Positions 1 through 8,086 of a stretch of DNA of 11,183 bases are shown here, piece by piece. The DNA comes from Stephanodiscus triporus (lineage: Eukaryota > Bacillariophyta > Thalassiosirophyceae > Thalassiosirales > Thalassiosiraceae): contig JALLAZ010000939.1 in the NCBI GenBank assembly GCA_036939755.1, positions 1 through 11,183 on the forward strand, read 5' to 3'. Position 1 is the first letter of the stretch. Each line of letters begins with the position of its first letter. The notes under the pieces were generated by a model. The model worked only from the letters and a program-made list of their open reading frames with translations, was not told the origin of the DNA and ran no database searches. Both the position numbers and the translations under genes were made by a program.

Positions 1-227
1 ATAACCACCACATGCTACACTACAATCAACCAATATCACATGATTTATGATGGACAACACACTTGACAGATGATGATGATGATGACGACGACAATGCAGA
101 GGCTAAAGAGTGTGGGAGAGAGAGTGCTGGGAGACAGAGTTTCTGGGAGGCATATGTAGAGTGGGAGCTATCTTTGTTTGCGCGCGGCAGTGGCATAGGG
201 TGTCTTTTTCATTTTAGGGTTAATGTT

Positions 228-295
228 TGCTGGCGTAACTTAATTTTAAGATACACGCCAGCAAAATACCTACGCCAGCAAAATTCTGCTGGCGT
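228..295. repeat. Cluster of a 9-base inverted motif (TGCTGGCGT / ACGCCAGCA)
   Basis: The 9-base motif TGCTGGCGT occurs at 228-236 and 287-295, and its reverse complement ACGCCAGCA at 255-263 and 272-280. The inner pair 272-280 / 287-295 forms a perfect stem with a 6-base loop; 228-236 can pair with 255-263. The string AAAATACCTAC is also repeated directly at about 263-273 and 303-313. This is a small foldback structure just outside the larger inverted-repeat element to its right. No function can be read from it; it may be the end of a decayed mobile element. Confidence 0.75.
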
Positions 296-326
296 ACGCA
301 GAAAATACCTACACATTAGAGAAGTT

Positions 327-714
327 ACTACCATATTCACCGGGGCATAAGCAACACCAGATGTCCAAAGTGCGAAGGTTTTTTATCTAAGTATTAGGAA
401 CAAGGATGGCTTGTTAAATAAACGCCGCCCCCCCCACCCAGCTCGATAGCGAGCGCTGTGCTAAGTTTCACGAACCGACCCAAGGATGTAAATAATGCTA
501 AATTTTGCGCTTAATCCAATGGTTGCGTCGGGGGTTTCTGGAAACAGCTCCAAGGCATCGCAATTAAAGATATTCTAGTTTTGTTCTCTCCAGAACTAAT
601 AGTTTAGTGTCGTAAGAGTTTTTATTTTGCTGCTAATTATCTAAGATTTCGAGAAATTTTCTCGTAGTGTTGCTTATGCCCCGGTGTTGCTTATGCCCCG
701 GTGAATACGGTAGT
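327..714. mobile_element. Short element bounded by 32-base inverted repeats (MITE-like)
   Basis: The left arm 327-358 (ACTACCATATTCACCGGGGC...) and right arm 683-714 are reverse complements at 31 of 32 positions, the one difference being T/C. The 324 bases between them hold no convincing ORF. This size, with long terminal inverted repeats and no gene, fits a non-autonomous DNA element (MITE-like). No clear target-site duplication is visible: the outer bases are GAAGTT on the left and TTGCAT on the right. The inverted repeats are seen directly; calling it a mobile element is inference and depends on finding other copies. Confidence 0.55.
667..700. repeat. Two perfect tandem copies of a 17-base unit
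   Basis: GTGTTGCTTATGCCCCG occurs at 667-683 and again at 684-700. The second copy is the inner part of the right arm of the 32-base inverted repeat, so only the right arm is partly duplicated; the left arm has a single copy. This suggests a local slippage or end-rearrangement event after the inverted repeats formed. Confidence 0.8.
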
Positions 715-1147
715 TTGCATCGGGAGGGAAGGCCTGAAATCGCATTACAATGCGATAAGCAAATCGCATCGCACCCAGTAAGACCACTCTTATAACAGAA
801 CTAAATGGCTCGGCCCAAGAAAGTTTATCAACTTGTAGAGCTTGAGCTGGCGGTCATTTTGACTTCAGTGGTCTTTGTTGGCCGACCAAGTCATGCCAGT
901 CAAAATCACGCAAGTCATGGCACTTGTGATTCAATACTCGGGTTAAACTCGAGAGAGTAGAGTTAGTTTGTTAAGTAAAAGCTGTCAAAACTACGGCATC
1001 ACATTTTTAATGAATGAGTTTTCGCTTCGAGAACTCGCCAATAAAGAGATGAAAAGTACGATAAGTATCCAACAGATGAGATGCAATCCTCTAACACATA
1101 ACACGTGTGCAGCATTGAGCCCATTATTTTACCACACCTTAGTCATT

Positions 1148-1178
1148 TTTTACGATACATATCTTAAGTATCGTAAAA
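1148..1178. repeat. Perfect 11-base hairpin
   Basis: TTTTACGATAC (1148-1158) and GTATCGTAAAA (1168-1178) are exact reverse complements around a 9-base AT-rich loop. As it lies outside any gene, it could be a transcript 3'-end hairpin, the relic of an element end, or chance. Confidence 0.7.
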
Positions 1179-1223
1179 TCTTTCGGGAAGATTCCAAGAT
1201 TGATGTGAGAGGAGAGAAGAGGA

Positions 1224-1247
1224 CGAGCGAGAAGGTTCACTCGCTCG
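1224..1247. repeat. 8-base hairpin followed by a T-rich tract
   Basis: CGAGCGAG (1224-1231) pairs with CTCGCTCG (1240-1247) over an 8-base loop, and one more pairing is possible with a bulge. The sequence after it (GTCTTTCGTTTTG) is T-rich. No transcript is known to end here, so a terminator role is not claimed. Confidence 0.5.
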
Positions 1248-1541
1248 GTCTTTCGTTTTGTGTGTGCATACAAGGTAGAGATAGTGTCCTAGAATATCAT
1301 AAATAATTACTCTCTCTACGATGATGATGTGTGCGCAATAAAATATAATAATCATCACTGGCTTTATCAAAGTCGCCATTTTCATTCCTTCATCCCACCG
1401 CCCCGCCCATCAACCGCGCCCTGACCCGAGCAAGCGCTCCGTCCCGCCCGACCCGATAAGGTGCGCGATTAAATAATAATACACTACGTCGTCCGGGGAG
1501 GCGGGACTTCCATCCATCCAGGCCGTATTATAGGTAATATT

Positions 1542-2760
1542 ATGTCGACCCAGCAGTTCAGGACGTGGTTCCGCGCGAGGAAGAATCGTCTCCCCCCATC
1601 CCCCGCCGTCGTCGTCCGTCGTCGTCCTTCCGCTGCGGAGGGGGGGGGGGAGGAGGCGTCGGCCGACGCGGCGGCGAGGTCGGCGGCGAGGGGCGCGGAT
1701 GCGGCGGCGGCGCGATCGGAGGCCGCGAAGGCCGCGGACGCTCCAGAAAGCGGGGAGGGGGAGGAGGGGGAGGAGGAGGGGGAGGAGGTGAAAGAGTCGA
1801 GAGGGAAGGAGGAGGATGAGGAGGTGGGGGATGAGGAGGTGGGGTCGAAGACGGCGGCGGCGGCGGCTTGCGCGGCTCGCGAATCGTCCCCCTCCTCGTC
1901 GTCCGGCGGAGGGGGCGGGAGAACGCCGCCCGCCCCGGTCCCGCGCCTCGGGGGGGAGGGAGGGGTCGGGACCGCCGCGCACCCCGCGTCGTCGGGGGAG
2001 GCCGGCGGCGGCGGCGGCGACGGCGATGACGACGTCGTCTTCGTCCTCCCCCCCGCCTCGTCCCCTGCATTCCCGTCGTGCGCGGCGCGCGACGGCTGCG
2101 ACTGCGACCGCGACCGCGACTGCGACGAAAACGACCAAGTAGACGACGACCCAGGAGACGAGAACGAGGAGGACGAGACGTCGAAAACAGGTATCGGGGA
2201 AGGAGGCGGACGCGGGGGTGGTCCCTCCGAGGGGGCGGGGAATGCCGATGATCGCGCGACGACGACGACGATCGTCGTCGTCGGGGGGGGGGGGGGGGAC
2301 GACGACGACGACGACGACCCCTCGTCGTTCCGACGGACCAACGTCGGCGCCCGACGACGACGACGACGACGACGACGACGGGGTGAAGAGGGGGGGGGGC
2401 GCGAAGGTCGAGAGGGGGGGGGAGAGGACGACGACGACGTCGACGAGGCGGCGCGGGAGGAAGGAGAAATCCCATCGTCCGCTCTTCGAATTCCGCTCGC
2501 CCGCCGTGGACGAGGAATACGAGAGGATGGAGATCCTGTACGCGATGGCGGGGGTCGAGAGGCGAAGGACGTTCGCGGATGACGACAACGACTACTACGA
2601 CTACGCGCGATTCGGGATCGGGGGGGGGGGTACGACGAGCAGGCGTCACTCGAAGCGCAAGCTCAAGTCGATAAGGCGCTTCGATCCGGAGCCGGTTTCG
2701 ATGAGGAGGTCGTCGGGGGGCGGGAGGGGGGGGGGATCGAAGAAGCGGCGGCGCGGGACG

Positions 2761-2797
<37 letters not shown>

Positions 2798-5154
2798 GCT
2801 GTCGCGCGGGGGAGGGATTCCAGTGCCCGCGGTGCGACGGGGTGTGCTCGTACGACGCGCGTCGGTGCACCCTCTGCGGGCTCGAGTGCTGCTACGAGGC
2901 GGGGGTGGGAGCGGTGACGCTGGTGGAACGGGGGGAAAGGAATTACAGCGAGATCAACAGCGGGAGGAGGGCGTATAGGAAGAACGGGGGGGGGATGGGC
3001 GGCGCGTCGACGACGACGAAGACGACGACGAAGACGACGTCGACGGTCAAGGCGGCGGGGGGGGCTCGTGCGGATCGGGGGGGGGAGACGGCGGAGGTCG
3101 TCGGCATGCCCGCCAAAAGAAGGGGCCGGCCTCCCAAGGCAAGGGCCGCGGCCGTGGCCGCCGTGCCTCCCATCTATAGCGCGCTTGCCGGGGAGGGATC
3201 GACGATCGATGCTTCGGCATCCTATCCGAAAGGAACATCCGCCATCGAAGCTACCGATGGGAAGAAAATGTCATCGGTGCCCCGAAAACGCAGGGGCAGG
3301 CCTCCCAGGGCGAAGTCCGCGCCCGCCATCGGCGACGAAGACGATTATGTCATGCCCGCTGCTCGAGCGACCTCCGCCATCGAAGCGACCGACGATGGAG
3401 ATATGTCATCTATGTCCCAAAAACGCAGGGGCGGGCCTTGGGAGGCGAAGACCGCGCCCGCCACCGGTTTTCCATACGAAAACTTCGCGATTCGCGGGGA
3501 GGGAACGGCACTCGATGCACCCAAGGAGGAAATGAACTTTCAATCCACTCAGACCTTTGTCGAGAAGGCGGCCACGGAGGACGTAGGATCGAACGATATC
3601 GTCAGCCTCAATGCCCACGCCACCGTCAATGCCGCGCTCAATGCCATGTTTAAGGCGTCATCGGCATTATTCAATGATGAAGAGGTCCCGGAGGAGATTC
3701 CGGGGGGAAAATGTCCTCCCTCGTCGTCAAAACGCCAGTGGGGAGCTGGGGCAGATAACAACAGCTCGTCATTCTTCAATGATGACGTCTCTCGGCAATT
3801 GCTTGACCTGCAAGCCGAGTACGCCGCCCTCCTACGGAAGTCCTCCATCGCAGAACGCGCGAAGAAAGCGCTCGCGTCCAAATCGTCCAAACTCGAATCG
3901 GCCTTGCGGGATATGAAGTCTGTGGCTGATCGCGCGAATGCCACCATATTCTCGCTTAAGTCGCGAAACTCGTCGCTCCAGAGCGATTTCGATTCTGTGT
4001 CTGCTGAGCGCGACAGGTTAGCTGCGAAGTTGGTGATGGACTCCGACATGCAGGATAATGGCAACACGTCCTTGCCTGAGGACGTATCAAACTGCTCTAC
4101 TTCCGAAATGAACATAGAAGATATGTTGCGATCCAAGCTGGAAGAATCACTGAACGAGGCGCAATCGCAGAAGGACGATTTTTTGCTAAAGCTTGAGGAG
4201 GTTGAGTCTGATACGCGTAGAAGAGAAGAAATGTTTAAGAAGGAAAGGGGTGAGTGGGAGGAGCACAAACGGGCTGCACGCGACGAAGCACTGATTCTGC
4301 GCAAACGGATATTGCATTTGGAAAGTATGTGTGAGGTTGTGGCTAGTCAGCGGGAGAGGGCTAGCAAAAGGGTGCGCGAGCTATTGTTGAGTTGTGGTGG
4401 AGGTGGAGGGCTGATTGGACTTGCCGTGGCCGGAGATGATAGAGTTTGCAGTAGTAGGGTGGGACGTGATTCTAGCGACGACACATCGGATGCAGACGAT
4501 GAAGACGAGGATGGGCGAGGATCTAAGCACGGCCGCCACCTAAATGGTGGGAATAAGCACCACGTGAAAAAGGTACTGGACTCATTCAAATCAGAAATTG
4601 ATACCATCGCAACTGGCCTGATTGAGAGCAAGTCCATGGTGGCTGCACTCAAGGCCGAAAGGGATTTTGCCATCGAACAATCCTCTCGCTGTCAAGTTTC
4701 CGTCGACGCACTGCGCGAACAGGTGGACTCGTTGCAATGCCAAAATAACAAATTGTATCAACGCATCTTACACGAGGCATTCTTCCGTTCCGACCACAAC
4801 GAAGCTTTGCAAGAGCTGGTGAATGTCAATTTTGAACCAGAGGAGAATTATGATCACTTCTTCTCATCATCGGGGAGCGTTGGCGGTGGTAGCTTTGGAA
4901 GCATGAATGATGAAAACTCCGTTTCGACCCTTCATCCACAGTCACAAATACAACCACGATCCGCCACTGCATCAATGACTACCAGCAGCAGGAGCAAAAA
5001 CTCCACCTCAGGGATTAACATACCGTCACTCGCAGATGCTCAGGCCGAGGAAGAGGAGGAGAATATGTTGGAGGATTTGTCGCATGCTCTGGATTCGATG
5101 AATGACTTTGACCTATTGATGGATTTGGGATTGGAAGACGACCGCCAGGCTTAG
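1542..5154 (+). CDS. AT-hook, Cys-cluster and coiled-coil protein, probably nuclear (needs one frame change)
   Basis: The gene runs in frame 3 from the ATG at 1542 and continues in frame 1 to the TAG at 5152-5154. The switch must lie after the frame-1 stop at 2140-2142 and before the frame-3 stop near 2580. Two junctions fit: an intron 2139-2190 (about 1186 residues) or one surplus G in the 16-G run at 2283-2298 (about 1203 residues). Order: low-complexity Ala/Glu/Gly-rich N-terminus; Cys cluster at 2824-2892 (CX2C-X3-C-X6-C-X2-C-X3-CC), suggesting zinc binding; AT-hooks KRRGRPPK (3115-3138) and KRRGRPPR (3286-3309) and a degenerate one RRGGPWEAK (3424-3450); coiled coil about 3781-4390; acidic patch near 4468-4520; second coil about 4567-4820; acidic-hydrophobic C-terminus. 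AT-hooks bind AT-rich minor grooves, so a chromatin or transcription role is inferred. No named family is recognised. In frame 1 alone the first ATG is at 2242, which would drop the frame-3 part. Confidence 0.72.
2139..2190 (+). other. Candidate 52-base intron joining the two frames of the AT-hook gene
   Basis: The donor CAA|GTAGAC (2139) and acceptor AAAACAG|GTATC (2190) are both phase 0. Splicing removes the in-frame TAG at 2140-2142 and joins frame 3 to frame 1 exactly. Against it, the intron is GC-rich, shorter than usual for a diatom, and the donor is not the preferred GTAAGT/GTACGT type. The better-looking donor CAG|GTATCG at 2191 has no acceptor in the required phase in the next 340 bases. 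An indel in the G16 run is the main alternative. Confidence 0.35.
2260..2298. repeat. 24-base perfect palindrome abutting a run of 16 G
   Basis: CGACGACGACGA (2260-2271) followed directly by TCGTCGTCGTCG (2272-2283) is a palindrome with no spacer. The last G starts an unbroken 16-G run at 2283-2298, then a (GAC)n tract. The combination lies inside the coding region and is a likely site of polymerase slippage or sequencing error. Confidence 0.9.
3115..3525 (+). repeat. Degenerate tandem AT-hook repeat units within the gene
   Basis: Three units each carry an AT-hook-type core: RGRPP at 3121-3135, RGRPP at 3292-3306 and RGGPW at 3427-3441. Units two and three share the lead-in SAIEAT...MSS...(K)RRG and the trailer AK(S/T)APA, offset by exactly 135 bases. 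Segments after unit one (ALAGEGSTIDA) and unit three (AIRGEGTALDA) also match each other, so the original unit was probably longer. The third core has lost the GRP tripeptide that inserts into the minor groove. Confidence 0.8.
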
Positions 5155-5956
5155 GGGGGGGATACCTGGCTTTAGGAGGTTTTTATTTACTTAAGATAGG
5201 GAACCCAGTTTCAATAGGGATTCTATAAAAAACAGAGGTGGTGGATCTTGGGCTCGGAGAGGTTATATTTCATCTCTCACAGGTCTAATACAAAACGCGT
5301 CCCTTTATGGAGAAGGGACCTTGACGATTATTTTTTTGAGCAAAAAAAAACACATTCACCGCCCATATAAATAGACCAACAATAAATATGGTAGTAAACT
5401 CTGAAAAGTCTTCTGCATATTGCCAGGGAGAAATTTGTCGTCGTTAAGGATACGGGTCTACAGTAGACAATCCTTGTACGAGGTCTGCATCACAGAAATA
5501 TATTCTCCATGCTGTCTGGACTGCCAAATGACGAAGCAAGAAATGTGTACATTACGACGGGTCGCCCACTTGGTCTCGGTAAGCCGGAGCTTGAGCTCGA
5601 AAGTAAGCTGAGCTCTTCAGCTGTGTAGGTGTTTCAGAAGTTGTCAGCGGACAAGCCTTCTGAGGGGCTGGGCGGTTTACAGAATACACATTCGCGAAGG
5701 AAGGAGTTGAAGCGAAAGATTTTTTTTGTTTTGTCAAAATTATGGAAAGGGATCAGTTTTTGAGAGTGGCTGTTCAATTATGCCAGCATGAATGAGAAAC
5801 TAGAACAAATCCGATGGATGCATCCCAGTAATAATCCACCAAGAATAATCATTCTACTTTACATATGAGGCACGTAAAAGAAACGTAGACACGAAAATAG
5901 CCCGCAAAAAAAACACGTCAAATATCTGATCAGTTGCACAAAATATCTTGTATCAC
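5155..5956. other. Non-coding convergent 3' region between two genes
   Basis: This lies between the stop of the AT-hook gene (+) and the stop of the ankyrin gene (-), so both transcripts end here. An AATAAA is present at 5381-5386, about 230 bases after the first stop, and may be a polyadenylation signal. Short ORFs at 5420-5611 (+) and 5552-5737 (-) have no recognisable content. GAGCTTGAGCTC/GAGCTC-type inverted pieces near 5588-5620 are the only other structure noticed. Confidence 0.55.
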
Positions 5957-7396
5957 CTATGCATCCTCATTCTTGCCAATTTTCATTTCAATCTTTGACG
6001 CCAATTCTAACATATTATTTCCCAATGCTCCTGTATCGTTCATTGCCGTATCATTCACCAGCAGCAATGCCGTCAATGCCTCCTTTTGAGCGGTCATGGC
6101 CAATTTTACTCGTTCCTGCTCGTTCACAAAGGCCAAGACGCATGTCCTTGCATCTTGAAGCGCAGCTTCCAAATGAAGGATATACTTTGACTTGTCCGCA
6201 CTTGCTCTTTGAGTCAAAGCGAGCTGTTCTTGGGTCTGCTCAAGTTCCTTGCTTGTCAACACAAGTTCATCTGTAGTGTCTGCCAAAATCTTGATGGTAT
6301 CCTTCATCTTTTGCTCGAGCTCACTAATATCGTTCGCTTGCTCCTCAACCTTCACGTTGCTTGCGCCCAGGTCTGACTGCGCCGCCTCGATCTGATCCAA
6401 GAAGTCCATGTTCTTCAGTTGTACCTAAATTTACAGAGGATAGGGAACGCAACAATAAGGTTCATGTTGTTTTAGAAAAGATGGAAGTGCAATTATCAAA
6501 AGCTGGCGTCTGGGCTCATGTTGACGTACCTCGGCCAGTTCTGACCGGAGCTTCTTTTCCATGCTGGATGCCTTGGCTTGCTCCTTCTGTACGGTAAGAG
6601 CAAGCGTCTCCTCGTGCTGCATATCCGTGGCCTTCAATTTTTCTTGAAGTGTTGATATGATCTCCTTCTCGTTCTTGAGCTGTGTCATGAGACTTTCGAT
6701 TTGGGTCTTGAGTTTGGCTCGTTCGTCCTTGCCGTGAGCCTCCATCTTCGTAAGCTGATTTGCCTGGCGCTCTTCCATGGATTTAATCTGAGTCTCGTGC
6801 TCCTTCGATAGGCGGATTGATGTCATCTTGCTGATGGAGGCGTATAGAGTGCCCCTATCAAGAGCCGCGAGAGCAAGTTTTTTGGTCTCCAAATCTTTGT
6901 TGGAAGAGGCCAAGTGCAATGGATACATACCGCTGAAGTTACGGACGTAGGCTCCTTCGGGATACACGCTGAGGATCGATGTGAATATAGCGTCGGATAA
7001 ATGAGCGGCTTGGCATGCTATATGTAGGGGTAGGTTTCCCCCCTTATCGGCAACTCGGCAAGCTTCCGGATAGGCTTCGACGAGAGTGATCACGACACTG
7101 TCAGACGGGGCAGGGATTGCGGCAAGAAGAAAGTGCAGAGGCAGCCTGTCCTGGAAGCCACTTTTCGTCTGCAACGCAGAGGGGTTTGCAGCGACTAGAA
7201 CCTTGATAACTTGTATCGGCGCACCACCCTGGCAAGCGATGTGGAGCGGAGCTAGATTGCCGCTGCCTGCAACCGCTGTATTGGCGTCCGATGGATGGGC
7301 TCGGATGTGATCGATGACTGCCTGCCATTGTTTCTCCCGACAGAACTTGACCAACATTTCAGAAGAAGGATCTGCTGGGAGGGCGGTGGCGCTCAT
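5957..7396 (-). CDS. Ankyrin-repeat and coiled-coil protein, two exons
   Basis: Exon 1 is 7396-6530 and exon 2 is 6424-5957; phase-0 splicing gives 444 residues. The start is the ATG at 7396-7394 (MSATALPADP...); the open frame extends upstream to 7444 but only to a GTG, not a eukaryotic start. Residues about 47-180 hold four ankyrin-type repeats with the hallmarks PLHIAC (50-55), LPLHFLL (85-91), LPLHIAC (122-128) and YPLHLAS (158-164), several followed by A(Y/N)P(E/S)A turns as in many diatom proteins. From about 195 to near the end the chain is Glu/Lys/Gln-rich heptad sequence, a long coiled coil that spans the exon junction. Ankyrin plus coiled coil implies a cytosolic or nuclear scaffold that binds partners and oligomerises; no catalytic motif and no membrane segment is seen. 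Partner and pathway are unknown. It is divergent from the Cys-rich relic to its right. Confidence 0.88.
6425..6529 (-). other. Intron of the ankyrin gene (105 bases)
   Basis: Read on the minus strand, the donor GAG|GTACGT follows ...SELAE and the acceptor AAATTTAG|GTACAA precedes VQLKNMDFLDQ. Both exons are phase 0 and the coiled-coil heptads run smoothly through the join. If the intron is retained, translation continues 32 residues to a stop at 6431-6433, giving a 321-residue protein without the second half of the coil. Confidence 0.88.
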
Positions 7397-8086
7397 GGTC
7401 CAACGAGATATGCAAATCACTCTTATGAAACTTTTTGACAACACCTATCTTCAGCGACCATGCGGTGGGAATCAAACATCATGTCGAGGTTGAGGAGGGC
7501 CTTCGAGGAGAAGAAGCGCCTCTCTACGGTGAGAGAAAAGGGCGCGGTTGGAGGGGCCGTGGGGGCCGGAGTTGAAGCCCGCTACAACCATATATCTTAC
7601 GTGGGAATAGATAATACACCGAACAAATTTGTCGGAGCAGGAAGAAAAGCGCAAACGATACGAGCAAGGTCAAAAAAATCAAAAATCTGTCTCTTGCACT
7701 TGCTCTCCCAACAATAACATGCTGCGCCTTATTAAACCCATTTATCATATGATATAAAGTACGAGAGGAAAGCTAAGATCACGCCCTCCACTTATTCGCG
7801 AGGACCCTTTACCATCGTCGAAATTTTCGGCAATGGTACAGTTCGACTATGGTGCGGATCGTACATGGATACTGTGAGTATCCGCCGCATCACAGTGATA
7901 TCGATATGATCGACACACTTATTGAAATTGTTCACAATTCAAAAATGCATGGGGGGGGTATATCATATGCTCATACGTTTTACGACGTATTCTATATTTA
8001 AAACCATACACTAAGTCTATTCTAGTTCACTTGTATTCATCGAAGTCAATTCAATTATATCCAAGTCCTTTTCAGCATAGGACACC
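7397..8086. other. Divergent intergenic region with a TATA-like element
   Basis: This separates the start of the ankyrin gene (-) from the Cys-rich relic (+). A TATATTTAAAA at 7993-8003 lies about 84 bases before the expected start of the relic, in a plausible core-promoter position. A short hairpin GGATAC (7867-7872) / GTATCC (7878-7883) is present. The ORF beginning at the ATG at 7460 (85 residues) has no recognisable content. No RNA gene was recognised. Confidence 0.55.
7993..8003 (+). promoter_or_regulatory. TATA-like element upstream of the Cys-rich relic
   Basis: TATATTTAAAA in AT-rich sequence, followed by about 80 bases with the look of a 5' UTR before the coding-like sequence begins near 8087. 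Position and sequence fit a TATA box; there is no direct evidence of transcription. Confidence 0.35.

Larger units (their letters stand above)
715..1541. other. Non-coding AT-rich region upstream of the AT-hook protein gene
   Basis: No supported gene. It contains a perfect 8-base inverted repeat at 739-746 / 749-756 (ATCGCATT, spacer AC, AATGCGAT), and a direct repeat CAAGTCATG(C/G)CA at 887-898 and 911-922. Hairpins at 1148-1178 and 1224-1247 are listed separately. The last 130 bases turn GC-rich and hold an AT stretch (ATTAAATAATAATA, about 1468-1481) some 60-75 bases before the ATG at 1542. That stretch could serve as a core promoter element, but nothing proves it. Short ORFs here lack coding character. 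Confidence 0.6.

Noticed and set aside
63..350. 95-residue plus-strand ORF with an Asp run at its start
   Set aside because: Its N-terminus is a GAT/GAC microsatellite and its end runs through the 9-base motif cluster and into the inverted repeat; no coding character otherwise.
968..1385. ORFs of 112 (+) and 73 (-) residues
   Set aside because: They overlap each other and cover the hairpins at 1148-1178 and 1224-1247; no recognisable protein sequence, and the plus ORF starts with TTG.
1557..1589. FRTWFRARKNR near the N-terminus resembles the third helix of a homeodomain (WFxNxR)
   Set aside because: The Asn essential in that helix is Ala here, the first two helices are absent, and an in-frame stop lies at 1470-1472.
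1410..2649. Long minus-strand ORFs of 285-392 residues and extra plus-strand frames opposite the AT-hook gene
   Set aside because: This stretch has so few A and T that nearly all frames are open; the products are only Pro/Ser/Arg/Val runs.
7460..7717. 85-residue plus-strand ORF divergent from the ankyrin gene, with GTGAGA after the first 75 bases
   Set aside because: The first part is mildly coding-like and GTGAGA could be a donor, but no partner exon could be found and the rest has no protein character.
7945..8080. Upstream exon ATGCATGGGGGG with intron to 8075 or 8080, supplying a start for the Cys-rich relic
   Set aside because: The phases do not match without meeting the TAG at 8078-8080, and the intron would contain the TATA-like element.
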